A program made the translations under genes and the position numbers. Of a stretch of DNA of 64,000 bases, positions 9,174 to 19,060 are shown piece after piece (position 1 is the first letter of the stretch; each line of letters starts with the position of its first letter). The notes below the pieces were generated by a model. The model was not told the DNA's origin. It saw nothing but the letters and a program-made list of their open reading frames with translations, and ran no database searches. This DNA is from Solirubrobacteraceae bacterium (lineage in GTDB: Bacteria > Actinomycetota > Thermoleophilia > Solirubrobacterales > Solirubrobacteraceae), in assembly GCA_017744415.1 (NCBI GenBank), contig JAGIBJ010000051.1, forward strand, positions 106,113-170,112. The letters are read 5' to 3'.

Positions 9174-9932
9174 CTAGGCGACTGCGCCCACGGCGATGCC
9201 GTGAAGGTCTTCCGGCTCGAGCGAGGCGCCACCGACGAGCGCGCCGTCGATGTCGGGCTGGGCCAGGAGCTCGGCGGCGTTGCTCGGCTTCACCGAGCCG
9301 CCGTAGAGCACGCGCACCTGCTCGGCGGCCGCTGCATCCTTCGCGGCGAGGCGCGAGCGGACGAACGCGCACGCCTCCTGGGCCTGCTCCGTGGTGGCAA
9401 CCTTGCCGGTGCCGATCGCCCAGATCGGCTCGTAGGCGACGACGATCTTCGCGAGCTGCTCGGGGGTGAGGTCGGCGATGGCGGCATCGACCTGCGTCTG
9501 CAGCACCTGCTCGGTCTCGCCGGCCTCGCGCTGTGCATCGCTCTCACCGCAGCAGAGGATCGGGAGCAAGTCGGCGTCGAGGAGGGTGACGAGCTTCGTG
9601 GCGAGGGCCTCGTCGGTCTCGCCGAAGTACTGTCGGCGCTCGCTGTGGCCGATCACGGCGCCGTGCACGTCGAGGTCGGTGAGCATGACGGCCGAGATCT
9701 CGCCGGTGTATGCCCCCTGCGGGGCTTCGTGCACGTTCTGGGCGAGGATCGCGAGCTTGCTGCCGCGGGTGCTGTCGACGAGTGGGCCGAGCGCGGTGAA
9801 CGGCGCGCAGATGGCCAGGTCGACGCCCTCGAGCCCCTGCACCTTCGGCAGGAACGCGGCGACGAAGTCCTCGGCCTCGAGGGTCGTCTTGTGCATCTTC
9901 CAGTTGCCGGCGATGAGCGGGGTGCGGCTCAC
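9174..9932 (-). CDS. tpiA: Triosephosphate isomerase
   Basis: 252 residues, the normal length. Interconverts dihydroxyacetone phosphate and glyceraldehyde 3-phosphate in the cytoplasm. Visible family marks: AGNWKMHK with the substrate lysine (Lys13), the catalytic histidine in VIGHSERR (about 94-101), the catalytic glutamate in VAYEPIWAIGTGK (about 165-177) with the flexible loop, and the phosphate-binding LYGGSVKP and GGASL near the end. GTG 9932 is preceded by GAGGAG on the minus strand. In related genomes tpiA directly follows gap and pgk; here pgk lies about 18 kb away on the same strand. Confidence 0.97.
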   Translation of the reverse strand: MSRTPLIAGNWKMHKTTLEAEDFVAAFLPKVQGLEGVDLAICAPFTALGPLVDSTRGSKLAILAQNVHEAPQGAYTGEISAVMLTDLDVHGAVIGHSERRQYFGETDEALATKLVTLLDADLLPILCCGESDAQREAGETEQVLQTQVDAAIADLTPEQLAKIVVAYEPIWAIGTGKVATTEQAQEACAFVRSRLAAKDAAAAEQVRVLYGGSVKPSNAAELLAQPDIDGALVGGASLEPEDLHGIAVGAVA

Positions 9933-10006
9933 GAGAACTCCTCGGGACGGGGCGCGGGTGCCCAACGCTAACGGGCCGGTGCGCTCGACGGCTCGCCGCC
10001 CTGCGG

Positions 10007-10885
10007 TCAGCGCGTCCCCCGCGTCGCCTTCCACATCGTGTGCTCACGGGAAATGGCCTCTTCGGCATCCTGCACGTACTCGCCCCATCGCTGGTCCGAA
10101 TCGTCGAGGGGAGCGGTGTCACGAACCCGCACGAGCTCGTTCGCGGCGAGGGAGTAGGCCGTCGCGAGGGTCTCGTGCTGTTTCGCCTTGGTCCAGGCTC
10201 CGACGACCGCGGCGAGTGCGGCGAGCACGCCCAACCCGTCAATGTCCACGACATCGAAGGCCCTCGCGGCGCCGAGGAGCACGCCGATGGCGTCGAGCCC
10301 GAGCACGACGGCGAACCATCGGCGACCCCACGTCGCGTTCCATTGGCTCTTCTGCGCGTACCAGCCGCGCTGATCCTCGATCCGGCCCTCGAGGTACGCG
10401 AGTCGCCGCTCGGAAGACGGCGACGAGCGAAGCGCATCCATCGCCGGCGTGACCGACGGGCCACCGTCCTGCTGGATGTCGTCGAGATGCTCGAAGTCGC
10501 TGAGCAGATCGTGCAGCCGGCCCGCGAACTCGGTCGGTGCTCGTTCGGCAGTCATCGACGAAGGGAAGCTCGCGCCGCACACCGCGTAGTTCCACGCCAG
10601 TGTCTTGGCCGATTCGGCGAGTGCGCGCGCCTCGTACCAACGGCTCTCTACATCCCATCGTCCGAGCGAGATCGCTGCTGCCGCGGCGCCCAGGAAGGCG
10701 ATCACCGCGGCGAGCCCCGCCACCTCGACCGAACCCACTTTCCACGAGGCCGCGCCAGCCACCGCTGCGACGACGAGGCCGAAATTCTGGAACTTGAACA
10801 AACGTAGGTATCGACGCTGCGCGCTGGCGGCGGCACCGTCCGCAGCGCGAAACAGCGCCGGGAGGTCCGTCTCATCCAGGTTCAT
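10007..10885 (-). CDS. DUF4231 / SLATT-family membrane effector-like protein
   Basis: 292 residues. A membrane hairpin at about 33-50 and 55-74 is followed by the helical segment AESAKTLAWNYAVCGASF (90-107), characteristic of the SLATT_3-like half. A second half has YLEGRIEDQRGWYAQK (164-179) and another hairpin at about 189-210 and 217-234, as in SLATT_1. SLATT proteins are known in silico as predicted pore-forming effectors associated with nucleotide-sensing SMODS, SLOG or TIR modules. ATG 10885 has GGGGAG upstream. It is head-to-head, 99 bp away, with a membrane protein carrying a TIR-like domain. Membrane topology and family are well supported; a defence role is inferred. Confidence 0.82.
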   Translation of the reverse strand: MNLDETDLPALFRAADGAAASAQRRYLRLFKFQNFGLVVAAVAGAASWKVGSVEVAGLAAVIAFLGAAAAAISLGRWDVESRWYEARALAESAKTLAWNYAVCGASFPSSMTAERAPTEFAGRLHDLLSDFEHLDDIQQDGGPSVTPAMDALRSSPSSERRLAYLEGRIEDQRGWYAQKSQWNATWGRRWFAVVLGLDAIGVLLGAARAFDVVDIDGLGVLAALAAVVGAWTKAKQHETLATAYSLAANELVRVRDTAPLDDSDQRWGEYVQDAEEAISREHTMWKATRGTR

Positions 10886-10984
10886 GGCCAACGCTCCCCT
10901 CGCATCGGGACACAGGATGAGGGCTGCGCCGGACAGGCTCGGCGACGGCTCTGGCGCGCTGACGCTCGGTGGTACCGTCGGCCG
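10886..10984. promoter_or_regulatory. Shared divergent promoter region of the SLATT and TIR-like genes
   Basis: 99 bp separate the two start codons. The two genes may therefore be co-regulated. No clear -35/-10 pair or palindrome stands out. Confidence 0.4.
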
Positions 10985-12718
10985 ATGCCGGGGAAGCGAA
11001 CGCGCGCTGCGATCTTCTTGCCGCTGCTGCTCGCCTTGAGCGTGCCGCAAATGGCATTGGCATCGTCTGCCACCGAGGCGGCGGCAGCGGCGATCCCGGG
11101 CACGTCGTGGAAGCACACGGCGATCAGCGAACCGGACCGGATGGCAGTCGGACCGGGCGTGGAGTGCGGTGGGGGCTCAGTCGAGGAATGGCGCAGCGAC
11201 CACGGTGACGCGCTGACGGTGGTCACGTGGATCTGCCCGCAAGCGCAGGACACCGCCGTCCTGTTCTGGCATTGGGCCCGGAAGGACTACGTCGGCGCAA
11301 CGCGCGTCGATCTCCGAGACCCTGTTCACGCCGTCGCGTTCTGGCCGAGCGCCGGTTCGAGCGATCCCGTGGCGGTGGCCGTCGCGCGCGGACGGACGAT
11401 GGTCGTCACGGTCGCAAGCCGAGGCTCGCGAAACCGCGCCGTGCATGCGCGCCTCGCGCAAGCCGTCGCCCGATCGCAGACCGCAGCGCTGCACGGGGAG
11501 CGTTGGAGCGCTCCCACTCAGGTGTTCGACCCGGCCCGTCTTGCCTCGTTCGGACTGACCGTGTGGATCGTGTTCGTGCTGCCCTGGATGGCACTGCGGG
11601 ACCGCATTCGCTGGCGGCGGTTCGCCACGCGCTCAAACGACCCATCGTGGATCAACGTCGACGGCGTCGGCTCGGTCGCCGTGAAGAAGCCGTCATGGAA
11701 GCGACACACCGTGCAAGCCCGAGGGACGCTTCGCTCCGGCGCGACGACAATCGTTTCGCTCGGCGCCCTCGCCTTGATCTGCTTCGCCGCCGGACTGTTC
11801 GTCCTCGCGCTGGTCTGGCAGGCCTTTGCGCTGACCGAATCTCCGGTGTATCCGGACGCCGTCGTCGATCCGCGCTATCTCATCCCGTCGACCAATGGGG
11901 CGGTGTACGCCATCCAGTCCGTGATGGCGGGGCAACGACTCGACACCCTTGCCCAATTCTCCGCACTGCTCGGGGTGCTCTCGCTCGCGGGCGCTGCGGT
12001 ACTCCAGCGGTTCGCAGTCAGGCTCCGTCAGCTTGACGGTCGCACGGTGCTCGCACGCGATGACCGGCAGCCCATCGTGTACCTCCGGGCGTTCGCGGAC
12101 GACCGCGTCACGCTCACCTCGAGGCGCCGTTGGCGAGAGACGTGGGCGGAACGGCTGTCGCCGTTCGGACGCCAGAGGTTCGAGGAGGTGCTCGGGCGTT
12201 CACTCCGCGAACGCGGCCCGACGGTGGCCGTGACCGATCCGCGCAGGCGCATGGCGCCGCTCGGGATCCCGCGCGTCGCGATGCCGGCCGACTGGCAGCC
12301 ACCCGTTGCCGCGCTCGTCGACCAAGCTCGGCTCGTGGTGATCTCCGGCACGCCGGGACGGTCGCGCGGCGGCTTCCGGTCGGAGCTCGAGCTTCTGGAC
12401 GAGCGACCAGGGACTCCCGTCCTCATCGTGCTCGGGCCCCACTCGCCCAAAGCGGTCGTCGCGCGCTGGGCCCGCTTCCTGGAGACGGCGGCCGGCCTCG
12501 AACGCTTCCACGAGTGCGCGGGGCTCTGCCCGCCGGACGGCGCCATCGCGCTGCTGATTCGGGAGGGTCATCCGACGATGGCGTGGGGCGCGCGTCGTCG
12601 CCGGGAACTCAGCTATCGGCGCGCACTCAGTGGCGCGATCGACGCGCTGGAGGGGGAGCACGGCGGACCATCCGGGGGCCCGCGCGACCAGCGGCCGACG
12701 TTCTTGCCAAGCCGCTAG
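10985..12718 (+). CDS. Membrane protein with TIR-like/Rossmann-like C-terminal domain
   Basis: 577 residues. A signal peptide (7-27) leads an extracytoplasmic domain of about 150 residues. Membrane segments follow at about 185-204, 254-284 and 322-341. The cytoplasmic C-terminal domain (about 361-490) alternates beta strands and helices: PIVYLRAFADD (363-373), FEEVLGRSLRERG (399-411), TVAVTDP, ARLVVISG and SELELL (466-471), then PVLIVLGP (478-485). The series vviSg...sxxxxxEl...pvlivl resembles the second half of TIR domains, including a possible catalytic glutamate at Glu467 or Glu469. This is a pattern match, not a proven family. It could be a nucleotide or NAD sensor/enzyme paired with the SLATT protein. 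Confidence 0.66.
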   Translation: MPGKRTRAAIFLPLLLALSVPQMALASSATEAAAAAIPGTSWKHTAISEPDRMAVGPGVECGGGSVEEWRSDHGDALTVVTWICPQAQDTAVLFWHWARKDYVGATRVDLRDPVHAVAFWPSAGSSDPVAVAVARGRTMVVTVASRGSRNRAVHARLAQAVARSQTAALHGERWSAPTQVFDPARLASFGLTVWIVFVLPWMALRDRIRWRRFATRSNDPSWINVDGVGSVAVKKPSWKRHTVQARGTLRSGATTIVSLGALALICFAAGLFVLALVWQAFALTESPVYPDAVVDPRYLIPSTNGAVYAIQSVMAGQRLDTLAQFSALLGVLSLAGAAVLQRFAVRLRQLDGRTVLARDDRQPIVYLRAFADDRVTLTSRRRWRETWAERLSPFGRQRFEEVLGRSLRERGPTVAVTDPRRRMAPLGIPRVAMPADWQPPVAALVDQARLVVISGTPGRSRGGFRSELELLDERPGTPVLIVLGPHSPKAVVARWARFLETAAGLERFHECAGLCPPDGAIALLIREGHPTMAWGARRRRELSYRRALSGAIDALEGEHGGPSGGPRDQRPTFLPSR

Positions 12719-12808
12719 CGGCCGTGATGGGCCGCAGGCGTTTCGAGCGGCTCGTGTGACGGCGCGCTCGGAAGGAGCTTGCGCGATGGGGGAACATGGC
12801 TGAGGACG

Positions 12809-15800
12809 ATGGCCGTTCCCCTCTCTCGCCTCCGCGGATGGATCACCCGCATGTTCGGGCCGCAGGAGCCGGGGCGCGCGCCAGCGCCAGCGCCAGAGCG
12901 CGCCGATCTCGAGTCGGTGCCGGAGGGCTCGACCGCGGACGACCTCGTCGTGCCCGCTGAGACGGGATCGACGGCGCCGACCGCCGGCGCGGACGTGATC
13001 GTCGATTCGCCGGCCAATGAGGTCGAGGCGACCGATACGACCGGGCCGGCCGCAGACGCCGGTGCCCCGCCCGCGGTAGCGCCTGGCGGCGCCCCGCCGC
13101 TCTCCCCGGCGTACGACCCGGTTGCGACGCCTGGCTATACGGCTGGCGAGGTGCCGCTGGCACGATCCGGAACCGTGGGCATGCAAGTCGCGGTCGAGCA
13201 CCGCACCACCTACCGCTACGACCGTCCCGTGCAGCTCGGGCCGCAGGTGATCCGGCTGCGGCCGGCCGCCCACTGCCGCACGCCGATCCTGAGCTACTCG
13301 CTGCACGTCGGCGGGGGCGAGCACTTCATCAACTGGCAGCAGGACCCGGTCGGCAACCACATCGCCCGGCTCGTCTTCCCGGAGCCGGTGCTGGAGTTCA
13401 CGGTGACGGTCGACCTCGTCGCCGACATGACGGTGATCAACCCGTTCGACTTCTTCGTCGAAGAGTCGGCCAAGGAGTTCCCGTTCGTCTACGACGCCCA
13501 GCTCGAGAAGGAGCTCGCGCCGTACCTCGAGACGCGCGGCGGCCCCGGCCCGCTCCTCGCCGGCTGGCTCGCCGAACACACCCCGCAGGGCCTGAACACG
13601 CTCGACACGCTCGTCGAGCTCAACCGGCGCGTCGCCGGCGCGGTCGGATACTCGGTGCGCATGGAGCCGGGCGTGCAGGACCCGGAGGTCACCCTCGACC
13701 GCGAGATCGGCAGCTGCCGCGACAGCGCCTGGCTGCTCGTTCACGCCCTGCGCAACCTCGGCATCGCGGCGCGTTTCGCCTCCGGCTACCTCGTCCAGCT
13801 CGCCCCCGACCGCCAGCCGCTCGAGGGTCCGCCCGGCCCGACGAGCGACTTCACCGACCTCCACGCCTGGGCCGAGGCTTACCTCCCCGGTGCCGGCTGG
13901 GTCGGCCTCGACGCCACCTCCGGCCTGCTCACCGGCGAGGGTCACATCCCGCTCGCGTGCACGGCGGAGCCCGCCTCGGCCGCACCGATCGCCGGCTCGA
14001 TCGAGGCCCACGAAGACCTCCATACCGAGTTCGACTTCGCCAACGTCGTCACCCGCATCCACGAGCCGCCGCGGGTGACCAAGCCCTACAGCGACGAGCA
14101 GTGGGAGCGCGTCCTCGACCTCGGCCGGGCCGTCGACCTCCGCCTGCGCGCCAACGACGTGCGCCTCACGATGGGCGGCGAGCCGACGTTCGTGTCCGCC
14201 ACCGACATGGAGTCGGCCGAGTGGAACACCGACGCCGACGGCCCGACCAAGTACGGCCTGGCGACGGCGCTCGCGGGACGCCTCGCCGATCGGTTTGCAT
14301 CGGGCGCCCTCCTCCGCCACGCCCAGGGCAAGTGGTATCCCGGAGAGCCGCTCCCGCGCTGGGCGATCGGCGTGCACTGGCGCACCGACGGCGAACCGCT
14401 CTGGAACGACCCCGCCCTCCTCGCCGACCCAAGCATCCCCGGCACCGCGAGCACCGCCGATGCCGCTGCGCTCGCCGAGGCGATCGCCAGCGGCCTCGGG
14501 ATCGACGCCGAGCGCCTCCAGCCCGCTTACGAGGACCGCCTCGACCAGCTCATGCGCGAGGCCCGGCTCCCCGGCGGCAACCCGCCCGAGATCACGGATC
14601 CCGAGGAGGACGACGCGCGCCTGCGCGATGCCGTTGGCCGCGCCGCCCTCACCGCCGAGCTCGACGCCGCCGCCGGCCAGGGCGAGCCGACGGGCTGGGC
14701 GCTCCCCCTGCACCGCGCCGACGGCGAGGACCGCTGGCGCTCCGGCCGCTGGACGCTGCGCCGCGGCCGCCTCATCCTCCTCCCCGGCGATTCGCCGATG
14801 GGCTTCCGCTTGCCGCTCGAATCGCTGACGTGGCTGATGCCGCTCCCCGACCCCGAGCCGTCGCGGTTCGCGAGCCGCCCGCCGCTCCCATCGACCGGCC
14901 CGGAGGCTGGTGCCGCCGACCCCGTCGTCCAGACGCTCCTCACTCCCCCGCCGGCGCTCCTCACCGACGGCGCCCCGCCGATCACCGCGCTGTGCGTCGA
15001 GGTGCGCGACGGCCACCCGCGCGTGTTCCTCCCTCCGGTCCCGTCGGCCGACCACGCCGTCGAGCTGATCGGCATCGTCGAGCAGGCCGCGGCGAAGGTC
15101 GGCGTGCCCATCGTGATCGAGGGCTACCCGCCACCGGGCGACGATCGCCTGCGCTCGCTCAGCGTCACCCCCGACCCCGGCGTGATCGAGGTGAACATCC
15201 ACCCGAGCGAGACGTGGGACGAACTCACCGAGCGCACCGACGGCCTCGACGACGACGCCCGCCGCCTCGGCCTCGCCACGGAGAAGTTCGAGATCGACGG
15301 CCTGCACTCCGGCACCGGCGGCGGCAGCCACGTGACGCTCGGCGGCCGCACGCCCGCCGACAGCCCGTTCCTGCGCCGCCCTGACCTGCTGCGCAGCATG
15401 GTCACCTACTGGCAGCACCACCCGTCGCTGTCCTACCTCTTCTCCGGGCGGTTCATCGGTCCGACGAGCCAGGCGCCGCGCGTCGACGAGGCCCGCCACG
15501 AGAACCTCTACGAGCTCGAGATCGCCTTCAGCGAGATGGACCGCCTCAGCAAGCTCGGTCCACCGCCGGCCTGGCAGGTCGACCGGCTCCTGCGCAACCT
15601 CCTCACCGACCTCACCGGCAACACGCACCGGGCGGAGTTCTGCATCGACAAGCTCTACGACCCGGGCTCGGAGAGCGGCCGCCTCGGCATCGTCGAGCTG
15701 CGCGGCTTCGAGATGCCGCCGCACCCGCAGATGAGCCTCGTGCAGGGCTTGCTCGTGCGTGCGCTCATCGCCCGCCTCTGGAGCGACCCGTACGCGCACG

Positions 15801-16498
15801 ACCTCGTCCGCTGGGGCACCGAGCTCCACGACAAGTTCCTCTTGCCGTGGTGGGTCGAGCACGACGTCCGCGACGTCGTCGGCGACCTGCGCCGCTCCGG
15901 CATCCGCTTCGAGGCCGAGTGGCTCGAGCCATTCCTCGCGTTCCGCTTCCCGCTCCTCGGAGAGACCGTCGTGGACGGCGTGCGGATGGAGCTGCGCATG
16001 GCCGTCGAGCCGTGGCACGTGCTCGGCGAGGAGTCGTCCGGCACGGGCACGTCGCGCTACGTCGACTCGTCGGTCGAGCGCCTGCAGCTTCGGGTCGACG
16101 AGTACGTCGAGGGTCGGCACGTCGTGCTCTGCGAGGGCCGTCCGGTCCCGATGCAGCCCACGGGCACGCCCGGCACCTATGTCGCCGGGGTCCGCTACCG
16201 CGCCTGGCAGCCGTGGTCGGCGCTGCACCCCACGATCGGCGTCCACAGCCCGCTCGTCTTCGATCTCGTCGACCGCTGGTCGGGCCGCTCGCTCGGTGGC
16301 TGCACCTACCACGTGGTCCACCCCGGCGGCCGCTCCTACGACACGTTCCCCGTGAACGCGTCCGAGGCGGAGGCCCGACGCTCCGGCCGATTCGAGGCCG
16401 CCGGTCACACTCCCGGCCCGATCGAGATCCCGCAGATGAGGGACCGGTCCGGTGAGTACCCTCGGACCCTGGATCTGCGCCGCGCCCCGCGCGCGTAG
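12809..16498 (+). CDS. Transglutaminase-like / DUF2126 protein
   Basis: About 1,229 residues. Residues 1-120 are Pro/Ala/Asp-rich and probably disordered. The bacterial transglutaminase N-domain starts at MQVAVEHRTTYRYDR (from 125). The papain-like core has Cys303 (GSCRDSAWLL), His352 (LHAWAEAYLP) and Asp368 (LDATSG), so the catalytic triad is complete. The rest is DUF2126, a domain that travels with circularly permuted ATP-grasp enzymes. ATG 12809 has GAGG just upstream; a TTG at 12779 is less likely. It is the first gene of a tight three-gene cassette. The likely role is amide-bond cleavage or transfer on a peptide made by the next enzyme; the product is unknown. Confidence 0.88.
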   Translation: MAVPLSRLRGWITRMFGPQEPGRAPAPAPERADLESVPEGSTADDLVVPAETGSTAPTAGADVIVDSPANEVEATDTTGPAADAGAPPAVAPGGAPPLSPAYDPVATPGYTAGEVPLARSGTVGMQVAVEHRTTYRYDRPVQLGPQVIRLRPAAHCRTPILSYSLHVGGGEHFINWQQDPVGNHIARLVFPEPVLEFTVTVDLVADMTVINPFDFFVEESAKEFPFVYDAQLEKELAPYLETRGGPGPLLAGWLAEHTPQGLNTLDTLVELNRRVAGAVGYSVRMEPGVQDPEVTLDREIGSCRDSAWLLVHALRNLGIAARFASGYLVQLAPDRQPLEGPPGPTSDFTDLHAWAEAYLPGAGWVGLDATSGLLTGEGHIPLACTAEPASAAPIAGSIEAHEDLHTEFDFANVVTRIHEPPRVTKPYSDEQWERVLDLGRAVDLRLRANDVRLTMGGEPTFVSATDMESAEWNTDADGPTKYGLATALAGRLADRFASGALLRHAQGKWYPGEPLPRWAIGVHWRTDGEPLWNDPALLADPSIPGTASTADAAALAEAIASGLGIDAERLQPAYEDRLDQLMREARLPGGNPPEITDPEEDDARLRDAVGRAALTAELDAAAGQGEPTGWALPLHRADGEDRWRSGRWTLRRGRLILLPGDSPMGFRLPLESLTWLMPLPDPEPSRFASRPPLPSTGPEAGAADPVVQTLLTPPPALLTDGAPPITALCVEVRDGHPRVFLPPVPSADHAVELIGIVEQAAAKVGVPIVIEGYPPPGDDRLRSLSVTPDPGVIEVNIHPSETWDELTERTDGLDDDARRLGLATEKFEIDGLHSGTGGGSHVTLGGRTPADSPFLRRPDLLRSMVTYWQHHPSLSYLFSGRFIGPTSQAPRVDEARHENLYELEIAFSEMDRLSKLGPPPAWQVDRLLRNLLTDLTGNTHRAEFCIDKLYDPGSESGRLGIVELRGFEMPPHPQMSLVQGLLVRALIARLWSDPYAHDLVRWGTELHDKFLLPWWVEHDVRDVVGDLRRSGIRFEAEWLEPFLAFRFPLLGETVVDGVRMELRMAVEPWHVLGEESSGTGTSRYVDSSVERLQLRVDEYVEGRHVVLCEGRPVPMQPTGTPGTYVAGVRYRAWQPWSALHPTIGVHSPLVFDLVDRWSGRSLGGCTYHVVHPGGRSYDTFPVNASEAEARRSGRFEAAGHTPGPIEIPQMRDRSGEYPRTLDLRRAPRA

Positions 16499-16534
16499 GC
16501 GCCGTTCCCGGCTTCCGCCGCCTCCGCCCAACCG

Positions 16535-19060
16535 ATGCCGCCCTCGCCAGCCACGCTGCCCGTTTCGTCGTACCGTGCCCAGGACGGCCGGTACGACGAG
16601 ATGCTCGTGCCGGGTGCGGGCCCGCGCGAGCACTGGGCGACGGTCGCCGGTGCGCTCGACGAGCTGGGCCTCGACGAGCTCCTCCGCCGCCAGGAGGAGG
16701 CGGCGCGTCTGCTCCACGAGGACGGCGTCGTCTACCACCAGTACGGCACAGGCTCCCACCCCTGGCAGCCGTGGCAGCTGGATGCGATCCCAACGATCGT
16801 GCCGAGCCGTGAGTGGAGCGCGATCGAGGCCGCGATGGTGCAGCGAGCCGAGCTGCTGAGCCTCGTGCTGCAGGACCTCTACGGAGAGCGTGACCTCCTG
16901 CGCCGCGGACTACTGCCAGCGTCCGTCGTGTTCCAGCACGACGGCTTCCTGCGCGCCTGCCACGGCATCCGCATCCCCACGCAGCGCCAGCTCTTCACCT
17001 ACGCCGCCGACCTCGGCCGCGACGACGACGGCCGCTGGATCGTGCTTGCCGATCGCACCCAGGCGCCGTCCGGGGCTGGTTACGCGCTCGAGAACCGCAC
17101 CGTGATGAGCCGCGTGCTCCCCAGCCTCTATCGCGGCGCCGGCGTACACCGCCTCGAGCCGTTCTTCCGGCAGCTGCGCGCCGCGCTCCTGGAGGCCGCG
17201 CCCAGGGGCGTCGACGACCCGCGCATCGTGGTCCTCACCCCCGGCCCGTGGAACGAGACGGCCTTCGAGCACGCGCTGCTCTCCACCCGCCTCGGTTACC
17301 CGCTCGTCGAGGCTGCCGACCTCGTCGTCAGAAGCGACGGCGTCTACATGCGCTCGCCCGGCCAGCTCGAGCCGGTGCACGTGATCCTCCGCCGCGTCGA
17401 TGCCGGCTACTGCGACCCGCTCGAGCTGCGCCCCGACTCCCAGCTCGGCGTGCCCGGCCTCGTCGAGGCCACGCGCCGCGGCATCGTCACCGTCGTGAAC
17501 ACCCTCGGCAGCGGCGCCCTCGAGAACCCCGCGTTGATGCGGTTCCTCCCTGGCGTCGCCCGTCACTACTTCGGGCACGACCTCGACCTCCCGTGCGTGC
17601 CCTCCTGGTGGTGCGGCGACGAGGACGAGCGCCGGTACGTGCTCGCCAACCTCGACCAGCTCGTGCTGCGGCCGATCAGCAGTGCCGCCGGCAACGCGTC
17701 GATCTTCGGCTCCCGCGCCAGCCTCGACGAGCTCGACCAGCTGCGGCGCCGGATCGAGGCTCACCCGACGCGCTGGGTCGCGCAGGATCCGCTTCCCCTC
17801 TCCGACGTGCCCACGCTCACCGGTGACGGCCTCGCGCCTCGCCGCAGCGTGCTCCGCGCCTTCGCCGTGGCGCGCGGCGACGCCTACACCGTGATGCCCG
17901 GCGGCCTCACCCGCACCGCGCCGGACGATCTCCCGGGCCCGATCACGAGCCAAGGCGGCGCGATCTCGAAGGACACGTGGGTGATCGCGTCCGAGCCCGA
18001 GGCCGTCGGCAGCCTGGCGCTCCTCGGTGGCCCGCTCGCCGACGGCTTCGATCCGCTCGCCGCCCTTCCCGCCGGCGCTGCCGAGAACCTCTGGTGGCTC
18101 GGACGCTACGCCGAGCGTGCCGAGGCGCTTGCGCGCCTCATGCGCACCGTGCAGGACCGCCGCAGCGAGTACCTCGGCAGCGACGACGAGGCCGGCATCG
18201 AGGCACTCGGCATCCTGCGCGACGCCCTCGCCGAGGTGACCGGCATCCCGAAGTCGGCGGCGGTCGATCCCTGGGACGACCTCATCGCCCTGCTCGTCGA
18301 CGAGCGCGAGCCGGGCACGCTCGCGCAGTCGGTGCGCGCGCTGCTCGAGGCCGCCCACGCCGTCCGCGACCAGCTCAGCAGCGACACCTGGCTCGTGATC
18401 GGCGACCTCGATCGTCGCCTGAGTCGCCTGCGCGGCCGCCGCGACGTGCGTGCGCCGGACGTGCAGGCCGCGCTCCAGCAGGTGATCCACGGGCTCCTCG
18501 CGCTCAGCGGTCTCTCCTCCGAGGGGATGGTGCGCGACCTGGCGTGGCGCTTCCTCGACGGTGGCCGCCGCACCGAGCGCGCGCTCCAAGTGCTCACCGT
18601 GTTGCGCTCGACCCTGCCGCGCCTGCCCGAGGCCGATGTCGCCGGCTCGCTCGTGCTCGAGTCGGTCGTCACGGCAACGGAGAACATCATCACCTACCGC
18701 CGGCGCACCCGCCTGCACTGGCACCTCGAGACGATCCTCGAGCTCCTCGCGCTCGACGAGGACAACCCGCGCTCGGTCGCCTGCTCGCTCGTGCAGCTCC
18801 GCGCCTCACTCGACGCGATCCCGCGCACCGGCAGCCGCCTGCGCGCCGATCAGCGGCTCGTGCTCGAAGCGCTCACCCGCCTGCGCACCTGCGACCCCGC
18901 CGAGCTCGTCGTCGACGGCGGCGCTGCGCGCACCGAGGCGGTCGAGCGGATCCTCGACGACTCCATTCGGTTCGTCGCCGGCGCGGCCGCGGCCGTCGAA
19001 CGGGATCACTTTCTTCTGCGACTGCCGCAGCGCACGATCGGCGGAGGCACCGCGCCGTGA
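16535..19060 (+). CDS. Circularly permuted ATP-grasp ligase fused to alpha-E domain
   Basis: 841 residues. The N-terminal 480 residues are a circularly permuted type-2 ATP-grasp domain (DUF404/DUF407), with the typical early phrase VVYHQYGTG (about 66-74) and FFRQLRAALLEAAP further on. The alpha-E domain (DUF403) starts near 510 with AENLWWLGRYAERAE (516-530) and runs to the end. The family is predicted to form peptide or amide bonds using ATP; alpha-E always travels with such ligases and transglutaminases. In many bacteria the two domains are separate genes; here they are fused. It starts 36 bp after the previous stop and its TGA overlaps the next GTG. Confidence 0.9.
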   Translation: MPPSPATLPVSSYRAQDGRYDEMLVPGAGPREHWATVAGALDELGLDELLRRQEEAARLLHEDGVVYHQYGTGSHPWQPWQLDAIPTIVPSREWSAIEAAMVQRAELLSLVLQDLYGERDLLRRGLLPASVVFQHDGFLRACHGIRIPTQRQLFTYAADLGRDDDGRWIVLADRTQAPSGAGYALENRTVMSRVLPSLYRGAGVHRLEPFFRQLRAALLEAAPRGVDDPRIVVLTPGPWNETAFEHALLSTRLGYPLVEAADLVVRSDGVYMRSPGQLEPVHVILRRVDAGYCDPLELRPDSQLGVPGLVEATRRGIVTVVNTLGSGALENPALMRFLPGVARHYFGHDLDLPCVPSWWCGDEDERRYVLANLDQLVLRPISSAAGNASIFGSRASLDELDQLRRRIEAHPTRWVAQDPLPLSDVPTLTGDGLAPRRSVLRAFAVARGDAYTVMPGGLTRTAPDDLPGPITSQGGAISKDTWVIASEPEAVGSLALLGGPLADGFDPLAALPAGAAENLWWLGRYAERAEALARLMRTVQDRRSEYLGSDDEAGIEALGILRDALAEVTGIPKSAAVDPWDDLIALLVDEREPGTLAQSVRALLEAAHAVRDQLSSDTWLVIGDLDRRLSRLRGRRDVRAPDVQAALQQVIHGLLALSGLSSEGMVRDLAWRFLDGGRRTERALQVLTVLRSTLPRLPEADVAGSLVLESVVTATENIITYRRRTRLHWHLETILELLALDEDNPRSVACSLVQLRASLDAIPRTGSRLRADQRLVLEALTRLRTCDPAELVVDGGAARTEAVERILDDSIRFVAGAAAAVERDHFLLRLPQRTIGGGTAP

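Noticed and set aside
12200..16759. 1,519-codon open frame on the minus strand
   Set aside because: It mirrors the transglutaminase-DUF2126 gene in very GC-rich DNA; low-complexity Arg/Glu/Ala/Val composition and no domain.
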